From Candidatus Cloacimonadota bacterium (GTDB taxonomy: Bacteria > Cloacimonadota > Cloacimonadia > Cloacimonadales > Cloacimonadaceae): DNA of 12,662 nucleotides. A program made the position numbers and the translations under genes. Of the stretch, positions 1 to 6,791 are shown in pieces. The notes under the pieces were generated by a model. That model was given only the letters and a program-made list of their open reading frames with translations, searched no databases and had not been told where the DNA came from. How positions within the stretch are numbered: the first letter of the stretch is position 1; every line of letters begins with the position of its first letter. The stretch spans positions 1 to 12,662 of the forward strand of contig DAHVPA010000036.1 in NCBI GenBank assembly GCA_027318525.1, in the 5' to 3' direction.

Positions 1-336
1 GGACACATTGAAATTCAACAGCAATCCATATTCTGCATTGCACAACTTCATATAGGTCAGGACCTGAGCAGAGTGCACAGGCAAGATAAGCTCAACTGAC
101 TTAAGCTCAACAACACAAGTATTTTCTACAAAAAAGTCTGCTTTTAAAGGGGAGTCAAGTCTGACATCATGATAACTGATTGAGAGCTGCTTCTCTCTTT
201 CAAAAGCTAAGCCCTGATGCATAAACTCAATAGCCAGGCAATCAGCATAAACTTTCTCCAGAAGACCAGGACCCAGTCTTTTATGAACTTCTATGGCACA
301 GCCAATAATATCACTGGTAAAGTCTTTTATTTCCAG
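1..336 (-). CDS. GxxExxY family protein (PD-(D/E)XK nuclease-like), C-terminus cut by window edge
   Basis: Reading the minus strand gives an open frame that contains GCAIEVHKRLGPGLLEKVY, with the family's GxxExxY motif (GLLEKVY), followed by a nuclease-like core: KADFFVEN and then VVELK, matching the D...ExK pattern of the PD-(D/E)XK fold. The frame is still open at base 1, so only the last few residues should be missing. The family is about 120-130 aa and its function is not established. No ATG, GTG or TTG lies between the in-frame TAA at 388-390 and the conserved core. The best-placed candidate is CTG at 336-334, with AAAGGA (343-348) six bases upstream; I used it as the provisional start. 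The first in-frame ATG (222-220) would delete the conserved motif. The family assignment is firm; the start is inferred. Confidence 0.75.
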   Translation of the reverse strand, partial: MEIKDFTSDIIGCAIEVHKRLGPGLLEKVYADCLAIEFMHQGLAFEREKQLSISYHDVRLDSPLKADFFVENTCVVELKSVELILPVHSAQVLTYMKLCNAEYGLLLNFNVS

Positions 337-344
337 AGTGATTC

Positions 345-377
345 CTTTGTGAACCTTTGTGTCTTTGTGCCTTTGTG
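345..377. repeat. CTTTGTG short repeat cluster (four copies)
   Basis: Four exact copies of CTTTGTG (CACAAAG on the minus strand) occur at 345-351, 355-361, 363-369 and 371-377, separated by 3, 1 and 1 bases. They lie between the stop of the ferritin-like gene and the provisional start of the GxxExxY gene, so they sit in its 5' region. From memory, similar CACAAAG tracts are common next to GxxExxY genes in unrelated environmental genomes, but I could not check this. Function is unknown. Confidence 0.8.
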
Positions 378-387
378 GTAAAGAAAT

Positions 388-840
388 TTAATTTCCTTTG
401 CCGATCCACTCGTCGTAGAGTTTTTCAAACTTGAGTTTATGTCCGGCTTCTTCCCCTGCCAGAGAGGCAAAGAGTCGGGAAAGTTCAGAATCGGGGAATT
501 TGCGGCTCATGTCTGTATAGAGTTGGAACGACATCTCCTCACGCTTCATGGCTTTGATGAGGATGCTCTGGTAGGTGAGGTCAAGGTCCTGGACATCGGA
601 GACGAGATATTCACTGATGTGGAGATTGGGGACATGCTTGATTTCGTTTTCAGATGGGAGCTTTCCGCGCATGTTTTCAATCACGATGATGTGTCCCATT
701 TCCATGCTTTCCAGTTCTTTCAGAAAGGCTTTCTGGTCAGCGAAAGGTGCCATGCTCTGCAGGTCGCGGTAAAACTGCACAGCTTCCTTTTCACGTTCTA
801 CAGCAAAATCCAGTATTTCGTTGAATTCCTGAGTGGTCAT
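388..840 (-). CDS. Ferritin-like / rubrerythrin-type di-iron protein without rubredoxin domain
   Basis: 150-aa soluble protein made of two similar helical halves. Each half carries one Glu plus one ExxH motif: E19 (KEAVQFY) with E47/H50 (MEMGH), and E102 (EMSFQLY) with E131/H134 (EAGH). This is the ligand pattern of the rubrerythrin-like ferritin superfamily, which binds a carboxylate-bridged di-iron centre in a four-helix bundle. Unlike the rubrerythrin at 1159-1749, it has no C-terminal CxxC pairs, so electrons must come from elsewhere. Members act in peroxide reduction or iron handling; the exact role cannot be read from sequence. GGAG lies about eight bases before the ATG. It follows the dfx-rbr-rubredoxin genes but is separated from them by a strong terminator, so it probably has its own weak promoter or depends on readthrough. 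Confidence 0.85.
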   Translation of the reverse strand: MTTQEFNEILDFAVEREKEAVQFYRDLQSMAPFADQKAFLKELESMEMGHIIVIENMRGKLPSENEIKHVPNLHISEYLVSDVQDLDLTYQSILIKAMKREEMSFQLYTDMSRKFPDSELSRLFASLAGEEAGHKLKFEKLYDEWIGKGN

Positions 841-897
841 CTATTTACTCCATATATGGTTTTGGGCTGAGTCATGTTAGACAAGTATTAATAAGCA

Positions 898-932
898 CAA
901 AAAAACCGGATAGCCACATGAGCTATCCGGTT
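898..932 (-). terminator. Rho-independent terminator after the rubredoxin gene
   Basis: A perfect 11-bp stem (904-914 pairing with 922-932, arms AACCGGATAGC and GCTATCCGGTT) with a 7-base loop is followed on the minus strand by seven T (899-905, the first two paired in the stem). It begins 11 bases beyond the rubredoxin stop codon. This is a textbook intrinsic terminator and should end most transcripts of the dfx-rbr-rubredoxin operon before the ferritin-like gene. Confidence 0.92.
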
Positions 933-942
933 GTTATTGAAA

Positions 943-1083
943 TTAATCGACGGGTTCGAACATATCTTTGCCGACGCCGCATTCGGGGCAAGTCCAATCT
1001 TCCGGCAGGTCCTCAAAAGCGACATTGTTGTTTTCGGCGGGATCATAGATATATCCGCAAGCGATGCATTGGTATTTTTGCAT
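943..1083 (-). CDS. Rubredoxin (short, 46 aa)
   Basis: 46-aa one-electron carrier. Two knuckles, CIACGYIYDP (C6, C9) and CPECGVGKDMFEPV (C33, C36), ligate a single iron in the Fe(SCys)4 centre; the conserved aromatic stretch between them (FEDLPEDW) is present. Typical rubredoxins are 52-54 aa. This one lacks about seven or eight residues in the loop after GYIYDP, like the known short rubredoxins of some Desulfovibrio. Start ATG at 1083 has GGAGG six bases upstream. It lies 75 bases after rubrerythrin on the same strand and ends just before a terminator, so it is the last gene of the oxidative-stress operon. The expected role is to pass electrons to superoxide reductase and rubrerythrin. It is too short for a standard length cut-off and easily missed. 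Confidence 0.95.
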   Translation of the reverse strand: MQKYQCIACGYIYDPAENNNVAFEDLPEDWTCPECGVGKDMFEPVD

Positions 1084-1158
1084 GGTTTCCTCCATTGCTT
1101 TAGTTAAGTCTGGACAGCGTCAATCATGGTGCGCTGTGTAAGCATTCAAGATCGGGAT

Positions 1159-1749
1159 TTAATAGTTTTCCACCCAAAGCTCAAAGAAAGCCTGGGGATG
1201 TTTGCAGCATGGGCAGGTGTTGGGAGCGGCATCACCTTCATGGATGTATCCGCATTCGCGGCATTTCCAGAATACTTTACCGTCTTTTTTGAACACCTTT
1301 TGGTTCTTAACGTTATCCAAAAGCTTGCGATAACGGGTTTCGTGTCTGGCTTCGACCTTTGCCACCATTCTGAAAGTGACGGCTATGTCATTGAAGCCTT
1401 CGTCTTCAGCGATTTCGGCAAATTCGGGATAAAGCATGGTCCATTCCTCTTTTTCACCGGCTGCAGCCCATTCCAGATTGGCAACGGTGTTTTCTTCATC
1501 GAGGGCGGCAGGATAGGTGGCGGAAATGGAGATGGGTTCGCCTTTCATGCCGTTGTTGATGAGGTGTCTGAGGAAAAGCTTGGCATGCATCTTTTCATTG
1601 TCAGCAGTCTCAGTGAAGATGGCTGCAATATGCTCGAAGCCTTGTTTTTGGGCGACTCTTGCCGCATAGAGGTAACGGTTGCGGGCTTGGGATTCGCCGG
1701 CAAATGCTTTCAGCAGGTTTTCGGATGTTCTGCTTCCTTTGATACTCAT
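1159..1749 (-). CDS. rbr: Rubrerythrin (NADH-dependent peroxidase system, di-iron plus rubredoxin domain)
   Basis: 196-aa cytosolic peroxidase that reduces hydrogen peroxide to water. The N-terminal ferritin-like four-helix domain (about 5-145) carries the di-iron ligands E19 (GESQARNRY), E52/H55 (ETADNEKMH), E99/E102 (GEKEEW) and E133/H136 (KVEARH). The C-terminal rubredoxin-like domain carries C163/C166 (CRECGYIHEG) and C179/C182 (CPCCKHPQ) for an Fe(Cys)4 centre. Length and domain order match classical rubrerythrin, and all ligands are present. AAGGAG lies about eight bases before ATG 1749. It starts 14 bases after the superoxide reductase gene ends, which implies cotranscription: superoxide reductase makes the peroxide that this enzyme removes, with rubredoxin as likely electron donor. 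Confidence 0.96.
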   Translation of the reverse strand: MSIKGSRTSENLLKAFAGESQARNRYLYAARVAQKQGFEHIAAIFTETADNEKMHAKLFLRHLINNGMKGEPISISATYPAALDEENTVANLEWAAAGEKEEWTMLYPEFAEIAEDEGFNDIAVTFRMVAKVEARHETRYRKLLDNVKNQKVFKKDGKVFWKCRECGYIHEGDAAPNTCPCCKHPQAFFELWVENY

Positions 1750-1763
1750 GTATTATCTCCTTA

Positions 1764-2147
1764 TCAGGCGTTTTTCCATAATCCGTGCAGATTGCAGTAT
1801 TCGCGGACATACAGCACTTTACTCATGGCAACTGGGAAATTGGCAATAGGTTCCATTCCGGGTTTGAGCTCAGCTCTCAAGACCATGTCGTCGGAAGTGA
1901 TGACTTCGATGAATGCTATATAGTGCTCAGGCAGCATCGGATGCGGGACGCTTCCCACTTTGACGGTGATTCCCGATTCGTTTCCTTCCAGGACTGGGAC
2001 GTGTTTTTCTCTGGCGGCATCGACGGAATTTTCCACCAAAAGCTGCATGGGCTGTCCGCAGCAGACAAGTTCACCGTCACCGGCGAAAACTGCTTCCACG
2101 ACATTGCCGCAGATTTGGCACTTGTAGATTTGCTTTAATACAAGCAT
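1764..2147 (-). CDS. dfx: Desulfoferrodoxin (two-iron superoxide reductase)
   Basis: 127-aa superoxide reductase, which reduces superoxide to hydrogen peroxide without releasing oxygen. The N-terminal desulforedoxin domain has C10, C13, C29 and C30 (KCQICG...VCCGQPM) for the Fe(Cys)4 centre I. The C-terminal neelaredoxin domain has the complete active-site set H49, H69, H75, C118 and H121 (EKHVP, VPHPM, EHYI, YCNLHG) for the reduced-iron centre II, with the catalytic E47-K48 pair. I chose ATG 2147 because GGAGG (2154-2158) is six bases upstream and MLVLKQIYKC matches the family's N-terminus. A start at 2165 would add six residues and place the ribosome binding site inside the coding region. 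It is the first gene of the dfx-rbr-rubredoxin operon. Confidence 0.96.
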   Translation of the reverse strand: MLVLKQIYKCQICGNVVEAVFAGDGELVCCGQPMQLLVENSVDAAREKHVPVLEGNESGITVKVGSVPHPMLPEHYIAFIEVITSDDMVLRAELKPGMEPIANFPVAMSKVLYVREYCNLHGLWKNA

Positions 2148-2184
2148 AGTATTCCTCCCTATCATTTTCTTTCACTCAATTCAA

Positions 2185-2212
2185 AAGATAAGTGATAAAC
2201 TCCTTTTGTCAA
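2185..2212 (-). promoter_or_regulatory. Promoter of the dfx-rbr-rubredoxin operon
   Basis: On the minus strand a perfect TTGACA -35 box (2207-2212) is followed after 16 bases by TATCTT (2185-2190) as -10. Transcription would begin near 2177 and give a leader of about 30 bases with the dfx ribosome binding site. The spacer holds a direct repeat GATAA-gt-GATAA (2187-2198), a possible regulator contact. No recognisable PerR-type palindrome is present. The -35 is strong and the -10 moderate. Confidence 0.65.
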
Positions 2213-2233
2213 TTAAATTCTTTTTGTTTTTCC

Positions 2234-2261
2234 TTGCCAAAAAATTAAGCTGCGATAATAT
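2234..2261 (+). promoter_or_regulatory. Promoter of the lipoprotein gene
   Basis: TTGCCA (2234-2239), a 16-base spacer and TAATAT (2256-2261) form a sigma-70-like promoter. The expected start point near 2268 gives a leader of about 27 bases with AGAGG nine bases before the ATG at 2295. It is divergent from the dfx promoter, with the two -35 boxes only about 20 bases apart. Confidence 0.6.
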
Positions 2262-2294
2262 GAAACAAAGATAGGATAACAGAGGTTTTCAGGA

Positions 2295-3017
2295 ATGAAG
2301 CGCATCGCATTGCTCGGATTATTGCTCCTGCTGCTGGCAGGTTGCGTCGATTACAGCGAAGAGCTGTGGCTGCATAAGGATGGCTCCGGCAGAGTCAAAA
2401 TGGTTGTGGGAGTGCTGACCAATTACACCAATGAGCAGGAAATCAACCGCTATATGGATCAGCCGGGCATTATCCCCATCAGCAAATCCATTTACCGAAA
2501 AGATGATTTCACCTTTTACAGTCTGGAATTCAAGTTCAAATCCCTGGAAGCCTTTAATAACCTGAATGACCAAATCACCAATGCCAATTTCCTCGGTAAA
2601 ATCAACCTCAGCAAACAGAAAGACGGCACCATTCTTATGAGCCGCAGGATTGAGCTGGGCAGTTCACCTCTGGAAGAAGACGAAATAGAGAACCTTATCT
2701 TTACCAAAGCAGCCAAGGGGTTGAAGTGGCGCTACAAGCTGCATCTGCCCTGGAAGATAGTAAAAGCTAATGCTGACCCCACCAATGTTAATGCCGATAC
2801 AGGGATTGTTAGCTGGGAATATGAAACCAGGCATCTCTGGAACAAACATCAGGTGATGTCGGTGGAGATGAAGCAGGGATTTCCTATCCTGACAGCAGTC
2901 CTCATTGCCTTGGCGGCACTGGTCGTCATCGTTAGTCTAATCTTTATAGCTAAAAGCCGCAAACACACCCGTAAAGGACATAGAATAGCTGAGCAGGATT
3001 CTGAAGCAAAGGAATAG
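2295..3017 (+). CDS. Lipoprotein with C-terminal membrane helix (LppM-like)
   Basis: 240 aa. The N-terminus is a lipoprotein signal: MKR, a Leu-rich core, then the lipobox LAGC with C17 as the predicted acylated residue. The opening of the mature part, VDYSEELWLHKDGSGRVKM, has the 'strand - KDGSG - strand' pattern seen in LppM/DUF3153-type lipoproteins. The middle (about 20-190) looks like a soluble beta-rich extracytoplasmic domain. Residues 195-220 form one strong hydrophobic helix followed by a basic cytoplasmic tail (KSRKHTRKGHR). It would thus be tethered twice, by a lipid and by a helix, which argues for the outer face of the inner membrane. It has its own promoter and is a single-gene unit, convergent with polA 28 bases away. 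The molecular function is unknown. Confidence 0.8.
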   Translation: MKRIALLGLLLLLLAGCVDYSEELWLHKDGSGRVKMVVGVLTNYTNEQEINRYMDQPGIIPISKSIYRKDDFTFYSLEFKFKSLEAFNNLNDQITNANFLGKINLSKQKDGTILMSRRIELGSSPLEEDEIENLIFTKAAKGLKWRYKLHLPWKIVKANADPTNVNADTGIVSWEYETRHLWNKHQVMSVEMKQGFPILTAVLIALAALVVIVSLIFIAKSRKHTRKGHRIAEQDSEAKE

Positions 3018-3045
3018 ACACCCGCTCTAACCTTCTACCCGTTTG

Positions 3046-5901
3046 TCAGGCATGCGCTTCAAACCATGATTTGCCGTGCCCTGCCTCCACCTCAAGCTTT
3101 ACTGCATCTCGATAGTTTTCCGGCAAAGCATCAGACATAGCTGATTTTATCAGTGAAACGGCTCTGTCCAAAGCTGATTTTTTAACCTCAAAAACCAGCT
3201 CATCATGCACCTGCAATACCATTTTAATCTCAGGATCGGATTTTATCTTTGCATGGATATCAATCATGGCAAGCTTGATGAGGTCAGCAGCAGTGCCCTG
3301 GATGGGCATATTGAGTGCCACCCTTTCCGCCTCGCTTTTCAGGCGCTGATTGCTGCTGTTGATGTATTGCAGGTAGAGCCTTCTGCCGAAAAGCGTCTCG
3401 CAGTAATGCTTCTGCCGTGCCAGGTTGTGGCAGTGCAGGATATACTGCCGCACCCGTTCAAACTGATTAAAGTAGTGGCTGATAACCTCTTTCGCTTCAG
3501 TTTGGGTAATGCCCAGTTCCCTTGAGAACTTTACCTGTCCCATTCCGTAAAGCAGTCCGAAATTGATGACTTTGGCTTTTCTGCGTTCTTCCCCCGTAAC
3601 CTCATTCAGTTCTTTGTTAAAGACATAAGCAGCTGTCTGTCTGTGAATGTCCACGCCCTCGGCAAAAGCTTTGAGCAGATAAGGGTCGCCTGACATCAGA
3701 GCCAGCAGTCTAAGCTCGATTTGGGAATAATCAGCCGAGAGGATTACGGTGTCACTATCAGCCGCAGAAAAGGCTTTGCGGATAGCTCTGCCCAGTTCGG
3801 TGCGGATGGGGATGTTCTGCAGGTTGGGATTACTGCTGGATAGTCTGCCTGTGGAGGCAATGGTCTGGTTGAAGGAGGAGTGAACTCTGCCCGTATCGGG
3901 ATTTATCATCTTGGGCAAAGCGCTTACATAGGTGCTGTCCAGCTTGGTAAGCTGTCTGTAATCAATCAGCAGCGCTGCGATTTCATATTCATCCGCCAGC
4001 TCTTCCAAAACGCTGTTATCGGTGCTGGCACCGGTCTTGGTCTTCTTTTTGGAAGGCAGTTTCATATCCTCAAAGAGCAGTTTGGCAAGTTGCTGGGTGC
4101 TGTTGAGATTAAACTGATAGCCCGCCATGGCATAGATTTTATCGGTGAGGATTTTCAGCTGTTCATTGATCAGGGTGGAGATTCCGCCCAAGACAGAGGT
4201 ATCGATATGCACGCCATTGGTTTCCATATATTGCAGTACTCTCAGCAGGGGAAGCTCTATCCCGGAATAGACCTTGTCCAGAGTGGTATATTGCAGTTTC
4301 TTTTCATATTTCTGCTGCAGCCGGAATGCAGCCCAGGCGTCTTCCGCAGAGTAGAAGCAGGCTTTGACAGGGTTGACCAGGTCAAAGGTAATCTGATTTT
4401 TACCGGTGCCTATCAGCTCGCTGATGGGCTGCATCTTGTAGTTAAGTTCCCTGAAGGCGCATTCATCCAGCGAATACTGATTGATGCCGGCATCCAGGAT
4501 ATAGGCAGCCAGCATCGTATCAAACAACGGATTGGAAAGCTGAAAGTCATATTTCTGCAACACCATGAGGTCATATTTGAGGTTATGCCCGATGATGAGT
4601 TTATTGTCCAGAGCTGAATGCAGCTTATCCAGAGTCTCTTTGAGCGGGAGGTTTTCCGCCAAGGCATGACCTATTGGAAGATAGTATGCCTGTTCCGAAT
4701 CGAAGCAGAGGGATATGCCCACCAGTTCCGCTTGCAGGGCATCGGTGGAAGTTGTCTCAGTATCGAGGCTGATCTTTTCCGCCGAACTGATTTGCCCCAG
4801 TAAAACCTCTAACTCTGCCTTTGTGTTGATCAGGATTGCGTTAAACAGAGCTTGCCTGTTGGCAGCACCACCGGTGTCAGTTTCGCTTTCATCAGTCTCA
4901 AATTCTCCACTGAAGAGGTCGTATTGCGTAAATTCGCCATTTGCTGTATCCGGAGCTTTGAAACCCTCCTGATTTTGCTGATTTGAGGTTGCTTGACTTT
5001 GGTCGGATTTGTCTCTATTTGCAGGTTCTGATTGACCCTGTGCCAGAGTTTGAATCCTTTTTACTAATCTGGGCATTTCATATTCTTCCAGCAGGGGAAC
5101 AGCTTTAGCCAAATCATCTCTGCGAAACTGGTGTGCTTCCACGGAAGGAGTGACAATGGGCGCATCCAGCAGCATCTGCGCCAAATCCTGCGACAAAAAG
5201 GCGTTTTCCCTGTCATTCACGAGTTTTTCCCTGACCTTTTCCGGCAGTTGGTCCAGATTCTGATAAATGTTATCCAGGCTGCCGTATTGCTTGAGGAGGT
5301 TTTCTGCGCCTTTGGGACCGAGTCCTTTCACACCCGGGATGTTGTCGCTGCTGTCACCCACAATTGCCAGATAATCCACAAACTGCTCCGGAGCAATGCC
5401 GTATTTTTCCAGCACTTCCGCCCGGTTGATGAGCTTATCCTTGAGCGGGTCATAGAGCGTGATGCCGTTCTGCACCAGTTGGGAGTAATCCTTATCGCCG
5501 GTGACGATTATTATCTCATAGCTGTCCTTCAGCCGCATAGCCAGAGTAGCGAGGATGTCGTCCGCTTCCAATCCGTCCTGTGAGATTTCCGGCAGTTCCA
5601 TATCGGTAAAGAAGCGCTTCACCGGCTCCACCTGCGGTATGAGTTCATCCGGCATGGGTGGACGGTTTGCCTTATAGAGTTCGCTCTTCTCATGCCGGAA
5701 GGTGGGTGCCTTTCTATCAAAGGAAACGATGATGTGTTCGGGATTAAATTTATTCACAAATCCCAGAAAGGAATTAACAACGCCGAAGATAGCTCCGGTA
5801 TTCATTCCCTTGGAATTCACCAGCGGATTGCGGATCAGCGCAAAATATGCCCTATAGAGCAGAGCGGTTCCATCAATCAGGTAAAGGCGTTCTTTGTCCA
5901 T
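3046..5901 (-). CDS. polA: DNA polymerase I
   Basis: 951-aa family A polymerase for Okazaki fragment maturation and repair synthesis. The 5' nuclease domain (about 1-285) has its metal-binding acidic residues: D10 (LIDGT), D62, E112-D115 (LEADD), D136/D138 (TGDKD), D183/D186 (VGDSSDNIPG) and the helix-hairpin-helix GVKGLGPKGA. A hydrophilic Gln/Ser/Asp-rich linker spans about 286-350. The 3'-5' exonuclease domain (about 355-545) keeps all catalytic sites: D380/E382, N440/D444 and Y517/D521, so proofreading should be active, unlike in many family members that have lost it. The polymerase domain has motif A (D724, DYSQIE), motif B (R773, K777, F781, Y785) and motif C (H899-D900-E901). F781 is Phe, as in E. 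coli, which predicts discrimination against dideoxynucleotides. GAGGGTGG precedes the ATG. Confidence 0.98.
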   Translation of the reverse strand: MDKERLYLIDGTALLYRAYFALIRNPLVNSKGMNTGAIFGVVNSFLGFVNKFNPEHIIVSFDRKAPTFRHEKSELYKANRPPMPDELIPQVEPVKRFFTDMELPEISQDGLEADDILATLAMRLKDSYEIIIVTGDKDYSQLVQNGITLYDPLKDKLINRAEVLEKYGIAPEQFVDYLAIVGDSSDNIPGVKGLGPKGAENLLKQYGSLDNIYQNLDQLPEKVREKLVNDRENAFLSQDLAQMLLDAPIVTPSVEAHQFRRDDLAKAVPLLEEYEMPRLVKRIQTLAQGQSEPANRDKSDQSQATSNQQNQEGFKAPDTANGEFTQYDLFSGEFETDESETDTGGAANRQALFNAILINTKAELEVLLGQISSAEKISLDTETTSTDALQAELVGISLCFDSEQAYYLPIGHALAENLPLKETLDKLHSALDNKLIIGHNLKYDLMVLQKYDFQLSNPLFDTMLAAYILDAGINQYSLDECAFRELNYKMQPISELIGTGKNQITFDLVNPVKACFYSAEDAWAAFRLQQKYEKKLQYTTLDKVYSGIELPLLRVLQYMETNGVHIDTSVLGGISTLINEQLKILTDKIYAMAGYQFNLNSTQQLAKLLFEDMKLPSKKKTKTGASTDNSVLEELADEYEIAALLIDYRQLTKLDSTYVSALPKMINPDTGRVHSSFNQTIASTGRLSSSNPNLQNIPIRTELGRAIRKAFSAADSDTVILSADYSQIELRLLALMSGDPYLLKAFAEGVDIHRQTAAYVFNKELNEVTGEERRKAKVINFGLLYGMGQVKFSRELGITQTEAKEVISHYFNQFERVRQYILHCHNLARQKHYCETLFGRRLYLQYINSSNQRLKSEAERVALNMPIQGTAADLIKLAMIDIHAKIKSDPEIKMVLQVHDELVFEVKKSALDRAVSLIKSAMSDALPENYRDAVKLEVEAGHGKSWFEAHA

Positions 5902-6006
5902 AAATCCACCCTCTTCTTTATGCAGACAATCTGCTCATACCTGACATATTTGTCTATACAAATCTTTATCAGGATTGAATTTCCACAAACTTGTAGATAA
6001 GATAAA

Positions 6007-6043
6007 GTGAACTCACCATGAAGATAGTTCACAGTGAGTTCAC
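6007..6043 (-). terminator. Hairpin, probable terminator of the Tyr-rich protein gene
   Basis: A perfect 10-bp inverted repeat (GTGAACTCAC at 6007-6016, GTGAGTTCAC at 6034-6043) with a 17-base loop begins 37 bases beyond the stop codon of the gene ending at 6081. On the minus strand it is followed by a T-rich but interrupted run (TTTATCTTATCT). The loop holds an extra GTTCAC (6027-6032) that could pair alternatively with the first arm. It could be a terminator between this gene and polA, or an operator upstream of polA; the position fits the terminator better. Confidence 0.5.
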
Positions 6044-6080
6044 GTGTTGCTAATTATAATATGGATATATTTATCCAAGT

Positions 6081-6791
6081 TTATCTGTAATACAGCCTGC
6101 CTCCATAGTTGATGAGGTAGGGCGAGGTGTGAAGTGCGAAATAGTTTCCCTTTTCCATCTGCAGGACTCCCCAGCCGAATGATAACGTTAAACCTACTCT
6201 GAACTTCGATTCAGGCGGGTAATACCTGACAGGATTCAGCTTCATCCGATATCCGTAACCCGGACGCAGCGCAGAACCCCGGAACCACATGGGAAGGCGT
6301 CTTACAGGTTTGATATAGAGATCAAACTCATTCCCATACTTATCGACAAAAACAAAGATATTGTCGTGTGGACCATAGGTGCCCACAAAGTAGAAAACGT
6401 TGCTTTCCGGGTAGTAGAGTTTGTAGTAATCGTGAAAGCTGTAATAACGTCCCCGGTAATAGTAGCGGTTATCGTGCTGATAATTGCGGAAGTTCTTGTA
6501 AGGTCCGCGGTAGCGGTAGTATTTTCCGATTCCCCAACCTCTGTTGTAGCTATATGATGGTCTTTTATTCAGGGAAGACGGCTTGGGTTTGGTCAGCGTT
6601 GACGGTATTTTTTTGGGCTGCTTGGATTTATCCTGCTTGAAAGCATCATCATCAGACTGCTGAAACCTGATTTCTTTGTTAGCCTTTTCATTGGATTTCT
6701 TCCGCTTGGAAGCATCGTTTTTGGCATATATCGGTACTGTCAGCAATGATCCAATCAAGAGCGGGATAATCAGATATCTTTGTATATTCAT
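6081..6791 (-). CDS. Exported Tyr/Arg-rich protein of unknown function
   Basis: 236 aa, not recognised as any named family. Residues 1-23 form a Sec signal peptide (MNIQRY, hydrophobic core, likely cleavage after IYA). Residues 24-78 are a Lys/Ser/Pro-rich, probably disordered linker. Residues 80-127 hold 16 tyrosines in 48 residues, in YY and YYY clusters interleaved with Arg and Gly. The remainder (about 130-236) alternates hydrophobic and polar residues like a beta-rich domain, with short stretches such as LTLSFGWGV, and ends GGRLYYR. The protein is strongly basic. AGAGG precedes the ATG by about nine bases. It is a single-gene unit between polA and a non-coding region. A cell-envelope or surface role is plausible from the signal peptide and composition, but nothing shows an activity. 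Confidence 0.75.
   Translation of the reverse strand: MNIQRYLIIPLLIGSLLTVPIYAKNDASKRKKSNEKANKEIRFQQSDDDAFKQDKSKQPKKIPSTLTKPKPSSLNKRPSYSYNRGWGIGKYYRYRGPYKNFRNYQHDNRYYYRGRYYSFHDYYKLYYPESNVFYFVGTYGPHDNIFVFVDKYGNEFDLYIKPVRRLPMWFRGSALRPGYGYRMKLNPVRYYPPESKFRVGLTLSFGWGVLQMEKGNYFALHTSPYLINYGGRLYYR

Noticed and set aside
1114..1137. Hairpin ACAGCG / CGCTGT between rubrerythrin and rubredoxin
   Set aside because: Only six pairs and no T-tract; could be an mRNA processing site but the evidence is too thin to list as a feature.
1126..1923. 265-codon plus-strand open frame opposite rubrerythrin and superoxide reductase
   Set aside because: It is the antisense shadow of two genes with complete metal-ligand motifs, spans their junction, and shows no recognisable domain.
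3880..4617. 245-codon plus-strand open frame inside polA
   Set aside because: Antisense to the exonuclease and polymerase domains of polA, which are fully conserved; no ribosome binding site or domain evidence.
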